Below are positions 41,245 to 48,625 of a stretch of DNA of 64,000 nt, piece by piece (position 1 is the first letter of the stretch; every line of letters starts with the position of its first letter). The notes under the pieces were generated by a model that was not told where the DNA came from, did no database searches, and was given only the letters and a program-made list of their open reading frames with translations. A program made the translations under genes and the position numbers. This stretch comes from CAVSRC01 sp963830205 (lineage in GTDB: Bacteria; Pseudomonadota; Alphaproteobacteria; Rhizobiales; Kaistiaceae), in contig CAWHLP010000012.1 in assembly GCA_963830205.1 (NCBI GenBank), positions 1-64,000 on the forward strand, written 5' to 3'.

Positions 41245-42111
41245 CTAAGCTAAAACCTCCTGCTTTTCGAACTGGACAGGGCTGAGGTAGCCGAGCGTCG
41301 AATGTCGGCGCCGGGTGTTGTAGAAGCGCTCGATGTAGTCGAACACGTCGGCCCTGGCCTGGTCGCGCGTTCGGTAGGTCTTTCGGGCTGTCCTCTCCGT
41401 TTTGAGCGACGAGAAGAAGCTCTCCATCGCGGCGTTGTCCCAGACGTTGCCCGATCGGCTCATCGAGCAGGTGACGCCGTTGTCGGCCATCAGCCGCTGG
41501 AACTGCTCGCTGGTGTATTGGCTGCCTTGATCGGAATGATGCAGCAGAGCATCCGGCTTGCCACGGCGCCAGATCGCCATGACGAGCGCGTCGGTGACCA
41601 GCTGCGCCGTCATGCCGGCACTCATCGACCAACCAACAACGCGACGCGAGAACAGGTCGATGACGGCGGCAACGTAGAGCCATCCTTCAGCGGTCCAGAT
41701 ATAGGTGAAGTCGGCGATCCACTTCTGGTTCGGCCGTTCCGCCACGAACTGGCGATCGAGAAGGTTCGGCGACAGGGCAGCCGCAAGCCGATCGCCTTCA
41801 TCCTTTGGCAACCCGCGCCGGCGGGGACGAGCCCGCAAAGCCTGTGCCCGCATCAAGCGTTCGATCTTGTGCAGACCGCAGGCAATACCCTCGCCCAGTA
41901 GGTCACGCCAGACACGGCGAGCCCCGTAGGTCCGGTCGCTCGCCAGGAAGCTCGCCCGCACCCGGGCACCGACCTCCTCATCAGTTCGCGCCCGCTTGCT
42001 CGGCGGCCGCGCCAGCCAGGCATGAAAGCCGGAACACGAGACCCCGAGCGCCTCGCACATCCACCGCACCGGCCAGATCCCTCGGTGCTTCGCGACGAAA
42101 GCGAACTTCAC
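41245..42111 (-). CDS. IS3-family transposase OrfB (catalytic DDE part)
   Basis: A 288-residue rve-type integrase domain. The three catalytic acidic residues lie in ADFTYIWT, HHSDQGSQYTS and NVWDNAAMESFFSSLKTE, in the order and spacing of DDE transposases. The upstream helical domain (YGARRVWRDLLGEG) is also typical. It is normally made as an OrfAB fusion by -1 frameshifting near 42142. In the fusion frame, codons upstream of the first Met read KKGRGLLREGSAVKFAFV. Confidence 0.93.
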   Translation of the reverse strand: MKFAFVAKHRGIWPVRWMCEALGVSCSGFHAWLARPPSKRARTDEEVGARVRASFLASDRTYGARRVWRDLLGEGIACGLHKIERLMRAQALRARPRRRGLPKDEGDRLAAALSPNLLDRQFVAERPNQKWIADFTYIWTAEGWLYVAAVIDLFSRRVVGWSMSAGMTAQLVTDALVMAIWRRGKPDALLHHSDQGSQYTSEQFQRLMADNGVTCSMSRSGNVWDNAAMESFFSSLKTERTARKTYRTRDQARADVFDYIERFYNTRRRHSTLGYLSPVQFEKQEVLA

Positions 42112-42398
42112 AGCGCTTCCCTCGCGAAGTAGGCCGCGGCCTTTTTTAAGATGTCGCGCTCCGCCTTGAGCTTCTGCACCTCACGCCGCAGCCGTTCGAT
42201 CTCCAGCTGCTCCGGCTTCATCTGCCCCTGGCCGGGGAAGGCCTGTTGCGGGTCAGCCGCAAACGCCTTCACCCATTTGCGTAGCACGTTCTCGTGCACA
42301 TCCAGATCGCGGGCCGCCTGGGCTACGGCAACACCCCGCTCGCGCACCAGCTTCACCGCCTCGAGCTTGAACTCGCGGCTGAATCGTCTCCGTTCCAT
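42108..42398 (-). CDS. IS3-family transposase OrfA (helix-turn-helix part)
   Basis: A 96-residue DNA-binding protein: helix-turn-helix RRRFSREFKLEAVKLVRERG with VAQAARDLDVHENVLRKWVK, then a leucine-zipper-like coiled coil (LEIERLRREVQKLKAERDIL). The codons for ILKKA contain the slippery run AAAAAAG at 42147-42141, where -1 frameshifting would give the active OrfAB transposase. Confidence 0.93.
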   Translation of the reverse strand: MERRRFSREFKLEAVKLVRERGVAVAQAARDLDVHENVLRKWVKAFAADPQQAFPGQGQMKPEQLEIERLRREVQKLKAERDILKKAAAYFAREAL

Positions 42399-42463
42399 GA
42401 TCCACCTCCGGTTCCATCATCACACCTAAACTCGGTGTCCGTGAAACCGGCAGCAGCTCAGCG

Positions 42464-45400
42464 CTATCCCGCCAGCACCCGCGTCGTCGGGAAGGTGATC
42501 TTGACCAGGGTGCCCTGGTCGACGGCGCTGTCGATGGCGAAGCTCGCCCGGTTGGCCTCGACCAGCGCCTTGGTCAACGGCAGGCCGAGGCCGGTGCCGC
42601 GCTGGTCGCTCTTGCTGGTGGCGATCTGGCGGAAGGGCTTGAGCGCCGTCTCCACGTCCTTCTCCGACATGCCCACGCCGGTGTCGCGGATGCGCACCAC
42701 CACTTCGCCGCTGGCCTCCATCGCGCTCGACACGATTACCTGGCCGCCGGCGCGGGTGAACTTGACCGCGTTGGACAAGAGGTTGAGCAGGATCTGGCGC
42801 AGCGACCGCCGGTCGGCGACAACGTTGGGCACGTCGGCCGACAGCGAGGTGCGGATGATGATGTGCTCGCGGTTGGCCTGCGGCTGCATCAGCGCCACGC
42901 ATTCCTGGATCACCGGATTGACGGCGACCGCCTCGAACGTCAGCTCCAGCTTGCCGGCCTCGATCTTCGACAGGTCGAGCAGGTCGTTGATCAGGCTCAT
43001 CAGGTGCTGGCCGGAGACGTGGATGTCCTTGAGGTAGGCGCGGTAGCGGTCGTTGCCGATGGCGCCGAAGCGCTCCTCCATCATCACTTCGGAAAAGCCG
43101 ATGATGGCGTTGAGCGGCGTGCGGATCTCGTGGCTGATCTTGGCGAGGAAATCGGACTTCTGGGCATTGGCGCTCTCCGCCGCCCGCCGCGCCGCGGTCA
43201 ATTCCTCCTCGACGTTCTTCCAATGGGTGATGTCGCGCAGCACCGCGCAGAACTTCTCGTCCTCGCCGATGCGCCCCATGGTCATGAACAGCGGGATGAG
43301 CCCGCCCTGCGGCACCCGGCCGATGACCTCGCGCCCGTCGTTCAAGACGCTGGCGACGCCGTTGGCGGCGAGCCCGTCGAGATAGTCGAGCGCCGGGCGG
43401 TGGCTTTCATCGGCCAGCAGCACCGTGAACGGCCGGCCGATATATTGACTGGCATCGATGCCGAACAGGGCCTCGCCCGCCCGGTTCATGCTGCCGATGC
43501 GGCCGGCGCGGTCGATGACGATGACGCCGTCGGTCGCCGTGTCGAGGATCGCCGCCAGCTCCTCGCTGCGCGCCTCGGCCGCCGCCAGCGCCAGGACCAG
43601 CAACTCCTCGTCCTCGGCGTCCTCCGCATGGCTCGGCGAGATGGTCAGCATCAGCGCGGTGATCTCGCTCCAGGTCACCGCATTGAGCCGTGCCTCGACC
43701 GGGATCGTGTCGCCGTCGGCGCGCCGCACGGTCAACGGGCCGCCGCCGACGGCGGTGCCGTTGGCCCAGCCCTCGGCCCCGTTGGGGAAGATCGCATTGA
43801 CGCCGCCGGCATCGATGAAGGCGGCAAGCGAGGTGTAGCCGGCGAGCTCGAGCAGCGCGCGGTTGGCATAGAGCGTGCGGTTGTCGCGGAACACCACCAG
43901 GCCGACCGGAAGGCGGTCGAGCAGGCGCGTGTCGGTCTCAACGGGCGGGGCCTTGGCCGGCGGGAACGGCTCGTCGGCATCCTCGCCGGGCTGGATCGGG
44001 GGCGCCTCTTCCTCGGCCTGGCGCACGCCCAGCGTTTCGGCGATGCGCTGGAAGGCGTCGCGCTCGGTGCCGGAGAGGTGCGGCGGCAGCCGCGACACGG
44101 CGCCGGGCAGGCGGACGATGTTGGAGGGCGGCGTGGCGGCATCACTGTGCTCAGATGCAGCGGGGCGCGGCTGGCCGCCTTCCTCGACGATCTTGCGGGC
44201 GACGTCGTCGAGGTCGTCGTCCAGGTTGGGCAGCCGGCGCGGCGCCGGTGGCTCGATCACCTGGGGCGCAGGCGGCGCGATCTCCGCGGTTGTTTCGGCG
44301 GGCGAAGGAGCCTCGGCTTCTTGCGGTGGCAGCGCTTCCGGTTCAGGGGGCGCGGCGACCTCGGCAATCTCATCGAGCTTCCGGCGCTCGGCGCGCGTGT
44401 CCGGCTGCCGGTCGTCGAGATGGCAGAGCCCGAAGCCGCGATAGGCGTGTCCGTCGGGCGTCGGCACCGGGAAGGCCGACAGGTCGACGGCGATCGTCTC
44501 GTCGCCGGCGACCGGCCAGCGCACATGGGTCGACCACGTCCGCGCCGCGGGCAGGGCGGCACTGGCGGTGCCGAGCGGGTCGAGGTCGAGGACGTCGGCG
44601 ACCGTCTCCCACGACTTGCCGATGACCGCAGCCTGGTCCTCGCCGACGGCCTCAGCCAGTTCCGGCGAGACGAAGGTGAAGCGGCGATCACGGTCGAGCG
44701 CGAAGGCGAAGCGCAGCACACGGTCGAGCACCGGAGGCCGCGGAACCGTCACCGGCTGCGGGGGAGGCGCGGGGGCCTCGGCGACCGGTTGCGGCAGAGG
44801 CTGCTCCGGCTGCGGCGGGACAACTTCGGCCGGCTCTTGCGGTTCTGGCTGCACGACTGGCTCGGGCGCCGCCGCCTGCTGGGTCTCGGCCGGGCCGACG
44901 ATGAGCAGGAAGCACTCCCGTGTCCCCGCGCTGAAGCGCGCCACGCCGGCCGGCCGTTCGCTACGGCCGATGGTGATGGTCTGCTTGGCGATCCCGTCGC
45001 TTGATTGGCCGGCCGCGGCGACCAGAGCATCGATCGCTCCCTCGGCGGGAGCCAGCCCATCGTAGCCGCCGGAGGCGCCGAGCACCTTGCCGTCCTGGGT
45101 CAGCACAGCGGCCAGGCAGTCGTCCTCGGCGATCACATCGGCCAGCCGTTCGGCCCGCGTGACGAGCAATTCCGTGCTGGCACCCGCCGCCGCGACGGCG
45201 AGGACCGCGCTGGTGCCGTCGCTGAGATTGAGCCGGCGGCAGGCTGCGGTGAGCGTGGTGAAGGAGACGCCCTGTCCAATGCGCAGCATTTCGAGCCGGC
45301 TTGCCGCGCTCGGCAACAGCCGCGCCAGGCGCGCGATCTGCGCCTTCAGCGGGTTGAGGCCGGAGAGCCGCCGGTCGAGCAGGCCGGCCATGTGGCGCTC

Positions 45401-45547
45401 GTCGAACAGTGCAACACCGGCGGCATTGGCCCACAGGATGCGCGTGCCGTCGCCGCCGAACACCAGAGCGGGGCGCGGGTCGAGCAACGTCGCACCGACC
45501 GGCGCGAGCGCGACCAGGTCGAGAAAGGGGTAGGTCTTGCCGTTCAT
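42464..45547 (-). CDS. pdhS: PdhS-like PAS-domain sensor histidine kinase
   Basis: A 1027-residue cytoplasmic-type kinase with no clear membrane helix, matching the size of Brucella PdhS (PleC/DivJ homologue; acts on DivK and thereby CtrA). Long Pro/Glu-rich linkers (about 225-275 and 395-445) separate PAS-like domains (about 280-390, 545-640, 680-790). The kinase core is KISHEIRTPLNAIIGFSEVM, LLNLLSNAVKFTRAGG, RDTGVGMSE and GTGLGLPLTKALVE. GFSEVMMEERFGAIGNDRYR is characteristic of the PleC/DivJ/PdhS group. A CtrA-type box lies 45 bases upstream, and an IS3 element just after its stop. Confidence 0.85.
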   Translation of the reverse strand: MNGKTYPFLDLVALAPVGATLLDPRPALVFGGDGTRILWANAAGVALFDERHMAGLLDRRLSGLNPLKAQIARLARLLPSAASRLEMLRIGQGVSFTTLTAACRRLNLSDGTSAVLAVAAAGASTELLVTRAERLADVIAEDDCLAAVLTQDGKVLGASGGYDGLAPAEGAIDALVAAAGQSSDGIAKQTITIGRSERPAGVARFSAGTRECFLLIVGPAETQQAAAPEPVVQPEPQEPAEVVPPQPEQPLPQPVAEAPAPPPQPVTVPRPPVLDRVLRFAFALDRDRRFTFVSPELAEAVGEDQAAVIGKSWETVADVLDLDPLGTASAALPAARTWSTHVRWPVAGDETIAVDLSAFPVPTPDGHAYRGFGLCHLDDRQPDTRAERRKLDEIAEVAAPPEPEALPPQEAEAPSPAETTAEIAPPAPQVIEPPAPRRLPNLDDDLDDVARKIVEEGGQPRPAASEHSDAATPPSNIVRLPGAVSRLPPHLSGTERDAFQRIAETLGVRQAEEEAPPIQPGEDADEPFPPAKAPPVETDTRLLDRLPVGLVVFRDNRTLYANRALLELAGYTSLAAFIDAGGVNAIFPNGAEGWANGTAVGGGPLTVRRADGDTIPVEARLNAVTWSEITALMLTISPSHAEDAEDEELLVLALAAAEARSEELAAILDTATDGVIVIDRAGRIGSMNRAGEALFGIDASQYIGRPFTVLLADESHRPALDYLDGLAANGVASVLNDGREVIGRVPQGGLIPLFMTMGRIGEDEKFCAVLRDITHWKNVEEELTAARRAAESANAQKSDFLAKISHEIRTPLNAIIGFSEVMMEERFGAIGNDRYRAYLKDIHVSGQHLMSLINDLLDLSKIEAGKLELTFEAVAVNPVIQECVALMQPQANREHIIIRTSLSADVPNVVADRRSLRQILLNLLSNAVKFTRAGGQVIVSSAMEASGEVVVRIRDTGVGMSEKDVETALKPFRQIATSKSDQRGTGLGLPLTKALVEANRASFAIDSAVDQGTLVKITFPTTRVLAG

Positions 45548-45591
45548 CCAGTCGGCCCGTCCTCACCGGCTGCCGCACGCCGCCTTGAAGC

Positions 45592-45606
45592 TTAACAATA
45601 TGTTAA
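45592..45606. promoter_or_regulatory. CtrA-type binding site upstream of pdhS
   Basis: TTAACAATATGTTAA is an exact TTAA-N7-TTAA, the full CtrA box. It is centred about 52 bases before the pdhS ATG. PdhS belongs to the DivK-CtrA phosphorelay, so a feedback loop is plausible. The match is direct; binding is inferred. Confidence 0.7.
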
Positions 45607-45721
45607 TACAGCGAGTTTTGACCACGGTCCACGCGCTCGGCGCCTCCGGCCTGCACGATTTGTGACCACGGTTAACCGGACGATTGCGGTTGGATCGCGT
45701 CGGCGTCGGCCCGACCTGATC

Positions 45722-45770
45722 TTGTGCGCTGCAACATTTTTGTTGCAATGCACAAAGCGATCTCTATATT
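45722..45770 (+). promoter_or_regulatory. Phasin promoter with overlapping long inverted repeat
   Basis: A 34-base inverted repeat (45722-45755) has arms TTGTGC-2-TGCAACA and TGTTGCA-2-GCACAA that match exactly apart from the 2-base gaps. A -35-like TTGCAA (45743-45748) lies inside it, and a -10 TATATT follows after 16 bases (45765-45770). The TGC/GCA-rich symmetry overlapping a phasin promoter suggests the operator of the PHB-responsive repressor PhaR; this is inferred. Confidence 0.65.
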
Positions 45771-45851
45771 GGCTTTCACATCGTCACGCGATTGCCGGAT
45801 TGGAAGAGGTTTTCCAAGCGATCCGGCCAACTCTGTCGAGGACCAAACCCC

Positions 45852-46334
45852 ATGACCACTGCCACCGGCAAGACCAGCAAGACGGCGAAATCGGCCAACA
45901 ATCCGTTCGAGGCCTTCACCTTCCCGGCGCCGAGCTTCGAGGTCCCTGCCGCTTTCCGCGAGTTCGCCGAGAAGTCGGCCACCCAGGCGCGCGACGCCTA
46001 CACCAAGCTGAGGACCGCCTCCGAAGAGGCGACCGGCATGGTCGAGGAGACGTTCGAGAACGCCCGCGACGGGGCGATGGCCATCGGCATGAAGGCCATC
46101 GACACGGCCAAGGTGAACAGCGACGCCTCGTTTGCGCTCGCCCGCGACATCTTCAGCGCCAAGACCATGTCGGAAGTGATCGAGCTTCAGTCGTCCTTCG
46201 TCCGCAAGCAGTTCGAGGCGATGACCACCCAGATGAAGGAATTCCAGGCGCTGGGCGAGAAGGTCATCACCACGACCACCAAGCCGGTGAGCGAGAAGGT
46301 CGAGAAGGCGATGAAGGAGCTGAACGTCGCCTGA
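45852..46334 (+). CDS. Phasin family protein
   Basis: A 160-residue helical protein of the phasin (Phasin_2) family, which coats polyhydroxybutyrate granules. Typical features are the lysine/alanine-rich lead (MTTATGKTSKTAKSANNPFE), AFREFAEKSATQARDAYTKL, SDASFALARDIFSAKTMSEV and the C-terminal KPVSEKVEKAMKELN. The ATG at 45852 is preferred over 45792 because the promoter -10 at 45765 leaves room for a leader and the family starts here. Divergent from pdhS and ended by a strong terminator. Confidence 0.92.
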   Translation: MTTATGKTSKTAKSANNPFEAFTFPAPSFEVPAAFREFAEKSATQARDAYTKLRTASEEATGMVEETFENARDGAMAIGMKAIDTAKVNSDASFALARDIFSAKTMSEVIELQSSFVRKQFEAMTTQMKEFQALGEKVITTTTKPVSEKVEKAMKELNVA

Positions 46335-46359
46335 CGCCCTCGCGTCCCAGGATACACGG

Positions 46360-46391
46360 CGGCCCGGACCGGAGACGGTTCCGGGCCGTTT
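46360..46391 (+). terminator. Intrinsic terminator after the phasin gene
   Basis: A 9-base stem CGGCCCGGA / TCCGGGCCG with an 11-base loop, followed by TTT, starting 26 bases after the phasin stop codon. Confidence 0.75.
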
Positions 46392-46468
46392 CGTGTTCGG
46401 GCGGGGCGGCGGCTTTTTCCTTGAACCGCCCCGGCAATGATCCTAGTTTCCGCCCGCCGGCCAGACGT

Positions 46469-46544
46469 GCAGCTGTAGCTCAGTTGGTAGAGCGGCGGAT
46501 TGTGGATCCGTAGGTCGCTGGTTCAAGCCCAGCCAGCTGTACCA
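46469..46544 (+). tRNA. tRNA-His (GTG anticodon)
   Basis: A full cloverleaf with encoded CCA. Acceptor GCAGCTG pairs with CAGCTGT, D stem GCTC/GAGC, anticodon stem GCGGA/TCCGT with anticodon GTG at 46502-46504, T stem GCTGG/CCAGC with loop TTCAAGC. The discriminator is A73, position 1:72 is G:U, and the base before G1 is T. It therefore lacks the G-1:C73 pair of most bacterial tRNA-His, as known for many alphaproteobacteria. Confidence 0.95.
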
Positions 46545-46678
46545 GCCTTTTCAATATGTTAGCGGCGCTTCGGTTCTTGGCGCCGATTGGCTGCGCGCTG
46601 TCGCAATTTCCTTCAAGAAAATGAGCGCTGCGTAGCGGTGTTTTCCTGCGTTTTGTCAACGACGCGGCAAGCCAGCAG

Positions 46679-46900
46679 TCAGGATCGGCGCGGCCAGTAG
46701 ATCGGGATCATTCCCCCGAAGGCGAGCACCATCCCGATTTCGGATTCGATGTTGGGCAGGAATTCGGCGATCCACCCTGGCGCATGGGCGTGCCAGTCGA
46801 TCAGCGACGGATGGCCGGTGACAAAATAGCCGTATATCCACAGGGCCGTCCCCGCCAAAGAGATAATCCAGCCGACAATGACGGCCTTGCTGGTGCTCAT
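46679..46900 (-). CDS. Small membrane protein, hypothetical
   Basis: A 73-residue protein with two hydrophobic segments (VIVGWIISLAGTALWIYGYF and EIGMVLAFGGMIPIYW). The loop between them carries HPSLIDWHAHAPGWIAEFLP. No family is assigned; proteins of similar layout occur in Hyphomicrobiales. It precedes nothing on its strand and follows the tRNA on the other. Confidence 0.6.
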   Translation of the reverse strand: MSTSKAVIVGWIISLAGTALWIYGYFVTGHPSLIDWHAHAPGWIAEFLPNIESEIGMVLAFGGMIPIYWPRRS

Positions 46901-46951
46901 GCGTGTGTAGACACCCGATCAGGTCGCGGCCGGGGCAGCCGCGAGCCGCAC

Positions 46952-47623
46952 TCAATGTATCTTGGGCGGCACCGTCGGGGAAGCGGTGCCGCAGGCCGCC
47001 AGCAGGGCGATCACGTCCCTGTCGGCGATCTGGCGGAAGTCGTCATAGAACGCGCCGATGGCGCCGAAGGCCCATGGCGTCTCCAGGCAGACGATGTCGT
47101 CCGCTTCGCTGTGCATCTCCTCGAGCGTGTCGTCCGGCGCCACCGGCACCGCCATCACCAGGCGCGCCGGCGCCCGCGTCTTGAGTGCGCGCAGCGCCGC
47201 CTTCATGGTGGCGCCCGTCGCCAGGCCGTCGTCGACCACGATGGTCGTGCGGTCGGTGACCGCGACCGGCGGCCGCTCGCCGACATAGACGCGCCGCCGG
47301 CGCTCGATCTCGGCCAGTTCCCGTTCGCAGGCCGACTGGAATGCTTCCTCCGAGATGCTGGCCATGGCGATCACCTCCTCGTTGCGCACGATCGTCGGCT
47401 GGCCGCCGTCGACCACGGCACCCATGGCAAGCTCGCGCTGGTGGGGCACGCCGATCTTGCGCACCAGGATGATGTCGAGCGGTGCGGCGAGCGCCGTCGC
47501 GATCTCCGCTGCCACCGGCACGCCGCCGCGGGGCAGGGCAAGCACCACGGGGCTCTCCGCCTGATAGCGGAGAAGCGCGGCCGCCAGGCGCTGGCCGGCG
47601 TCCTTGCGGTTACGGAACGGCAT
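46952..47623 (-). CDS. Phosphoribosyltransferase domain protein
   Basis: A 223-residue protein of the type I phosphoribosyltransferase fold. The PRPP-binding motif is TTIVVDDGLATGATMKAAL near residue 125, and the N-terminal part VLALPRGGVPVAAEIATAL is typical of the stand-alone group often found beside dienelactone hydrolase or erythromycin esterase domains. The base substrate is unknown. Lies downstream of the DTW gene on the same strand (51-base gap). Confidence 0.88.
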   Translation of the reverse strand: MPFRNRKDAGQRLAAALLRYQAESPVVLALPRGGVPVAAEIATALAAPLDIILVRKIGVPHQRELAMGAVVDGGQPTIVRNEEVIAMASISEEAFQSACERELAEIERRRRVYVGERPPVAVTDRTTIVVDDGLATGATMKAALRALKTRAPARLVMAVPVAPDDTLEEMHSEADDIVCLETPWAFGAIGAFYDDFRQIADRDVIALLAACGTASPTVPPKIH

Positions 47624-47674
47624 GGCCGAACCTCCTCCCGGGGACCACGATTGAGCTACAGGCGCCGACCGCGG

Positions 47675-48349
47675 TCAACCGCCGCGCGTCGCGTCCTTCG
47701 CCGCGTCGTAGCGCGCCAGCATGCGGCGGAAGGTGGTTGTCACCGCCGCCTCCATGTCCGGCCGGTCCTCGAGGCGGGCGAGCACCAGCCCCGCCGCCTC
47801 GATGGTCGACAGGCCCTCGCGCCGCGCTTCGCGCCGCCGCTGGCCATAGAGCGACGGGCGCCGCGGCTTCAGCGCAATGCGCTTGCCCTTGAGCAGCCAC
47901 GCATTGCGCCACCACAGCGTCTTGGCCTGGCTCCACGTCCCGTCGAGCAGGATGACACCCTCGATGCCGGCGAGGGCGTGGTCCTGGTCGGGGAGCGCGG
48001 CACCCTTGCGGTCGAACACGGCAACTTCGCGTCCGGGCGGGAAGTCGGCGGCCCGCGTCGAGCCGAGGAAGAGGGTCGCCCACCGCTTCGGGTCGGCGGG
48101 CCGCCCGAGGGCCTTGGCCAGGCTTGGCCACGACAGGCCGACCTTGAGGGTCGCGTCGGCGAATTGCTGCGCGGCGACCCGGGCGCTGCCAAGCAGCCGG
48201 TCCTGTTCCTGCGGGTGCTGGAGGATCAGGAGGGTGGTGCGGTTGGCGATCGGCTGGATCTCGTCGCACACGCACAGCGGCAGCGGCTTGAGGCAGCGCG
48301 GACAGGTCGGCACGTCCGTGTCGAACACCGGCTCCGATCTCTCAACCAT
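47675..48349 (-). CDS. DTW domain tRNA-uridine aminocarboxypropyltransferase
   Basis: A 224-residue protein of the DTW family (TapT/TuaA-type), which transfers the aminocarboxypropyl group of SAM to uridine in tRNA (acp3U). The zinc motif CPRCLKPLPLCVC is near the N-terminus. The name-giving motif is in LLDGTWSQAK, and the C-terminal half has RRPSLYGQRRREARREGLST. The open frame begins at 48466, but the ATG at 48349, with AGGA seven bases upstream, starts just before the zinc motif as in homologues. Confidence 0.88.
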   Translation of the reverse strand: MVERSEPVFDTDVPTCPRCLKPLPLCVCDEIQPIANRTTLLILQHPQEQDRLLGSARVAAQQFADATLKVGLSWPSLAKALGRPADPKRWATLFLGSTRAADFPPGREVAVFDRKGAALPDQDHALAGIEGVILLDGTWSQAKTLWWRNAWLLKGKRIALKPRRPSLYGQRRREARREGLSTIEAAGLVLARLEDRPDMEAAVTTTFRRMLARYDAAKDATRGG

Positions 48350-48429
48350 TTCATGGTCCTGCGGTGGTGGCGCACGCCCGGCGGGATTTCCGTTCCGGGC
48401 GGTGAATCCTTGGTGAAACCCGTGCATTG

Positions 48430-48625
48430 CCGCCGTCAAAAGCCGGCCCGGCGTCACCGATATCATAGTTTAGTCGGAGAAAATGAGGAAAGAGTCGGCG
48501 CTGCTTTGAAGATCTAATCGTTTTCAATGCTTTACCGAATTTTAAGAGAGTTCTCTTCCATAGTGAACCCGCTTGTAAAGAAAGCCTCCAGCTTATTGCT
48601 TCCTGCATAAGGACAGTGAGCATTC
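48430..48625 (+). promoter_or_regulatory. AT-rich leader of the signalling operon
   Basis: About 195 bases that are clearly AT-richer than the surroundings (for example 48505-48560). They carry several TTT/AAA tracts before the kinase ATG, with AAGGACAG as ribosome site. A promoter is likely here, but no -35/-10 pair stands out. Confidence 0.4.

Larger units (their letters stand above)
41215..42460 (-). mobile_element. Complete IS3-family insertion sequence
   Basis: 1246 bases bounded by terminal inverted repeats TGAGCTGCTGCCGGTT (16 of 16 identical, then a further GACAC block after 5 mismatched bases). A 3-base direct repeat GCG flanks it (41212-41214 and 42461-42463), as expected for IS3-family transposition. 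It carries orfA and orfB on the minus strand with an A6G slippery site. All parts look intact, so it may still be active. It sits 3 bases beyond the stop codon of the pdhS-like kinase. Confidence 0.92.
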
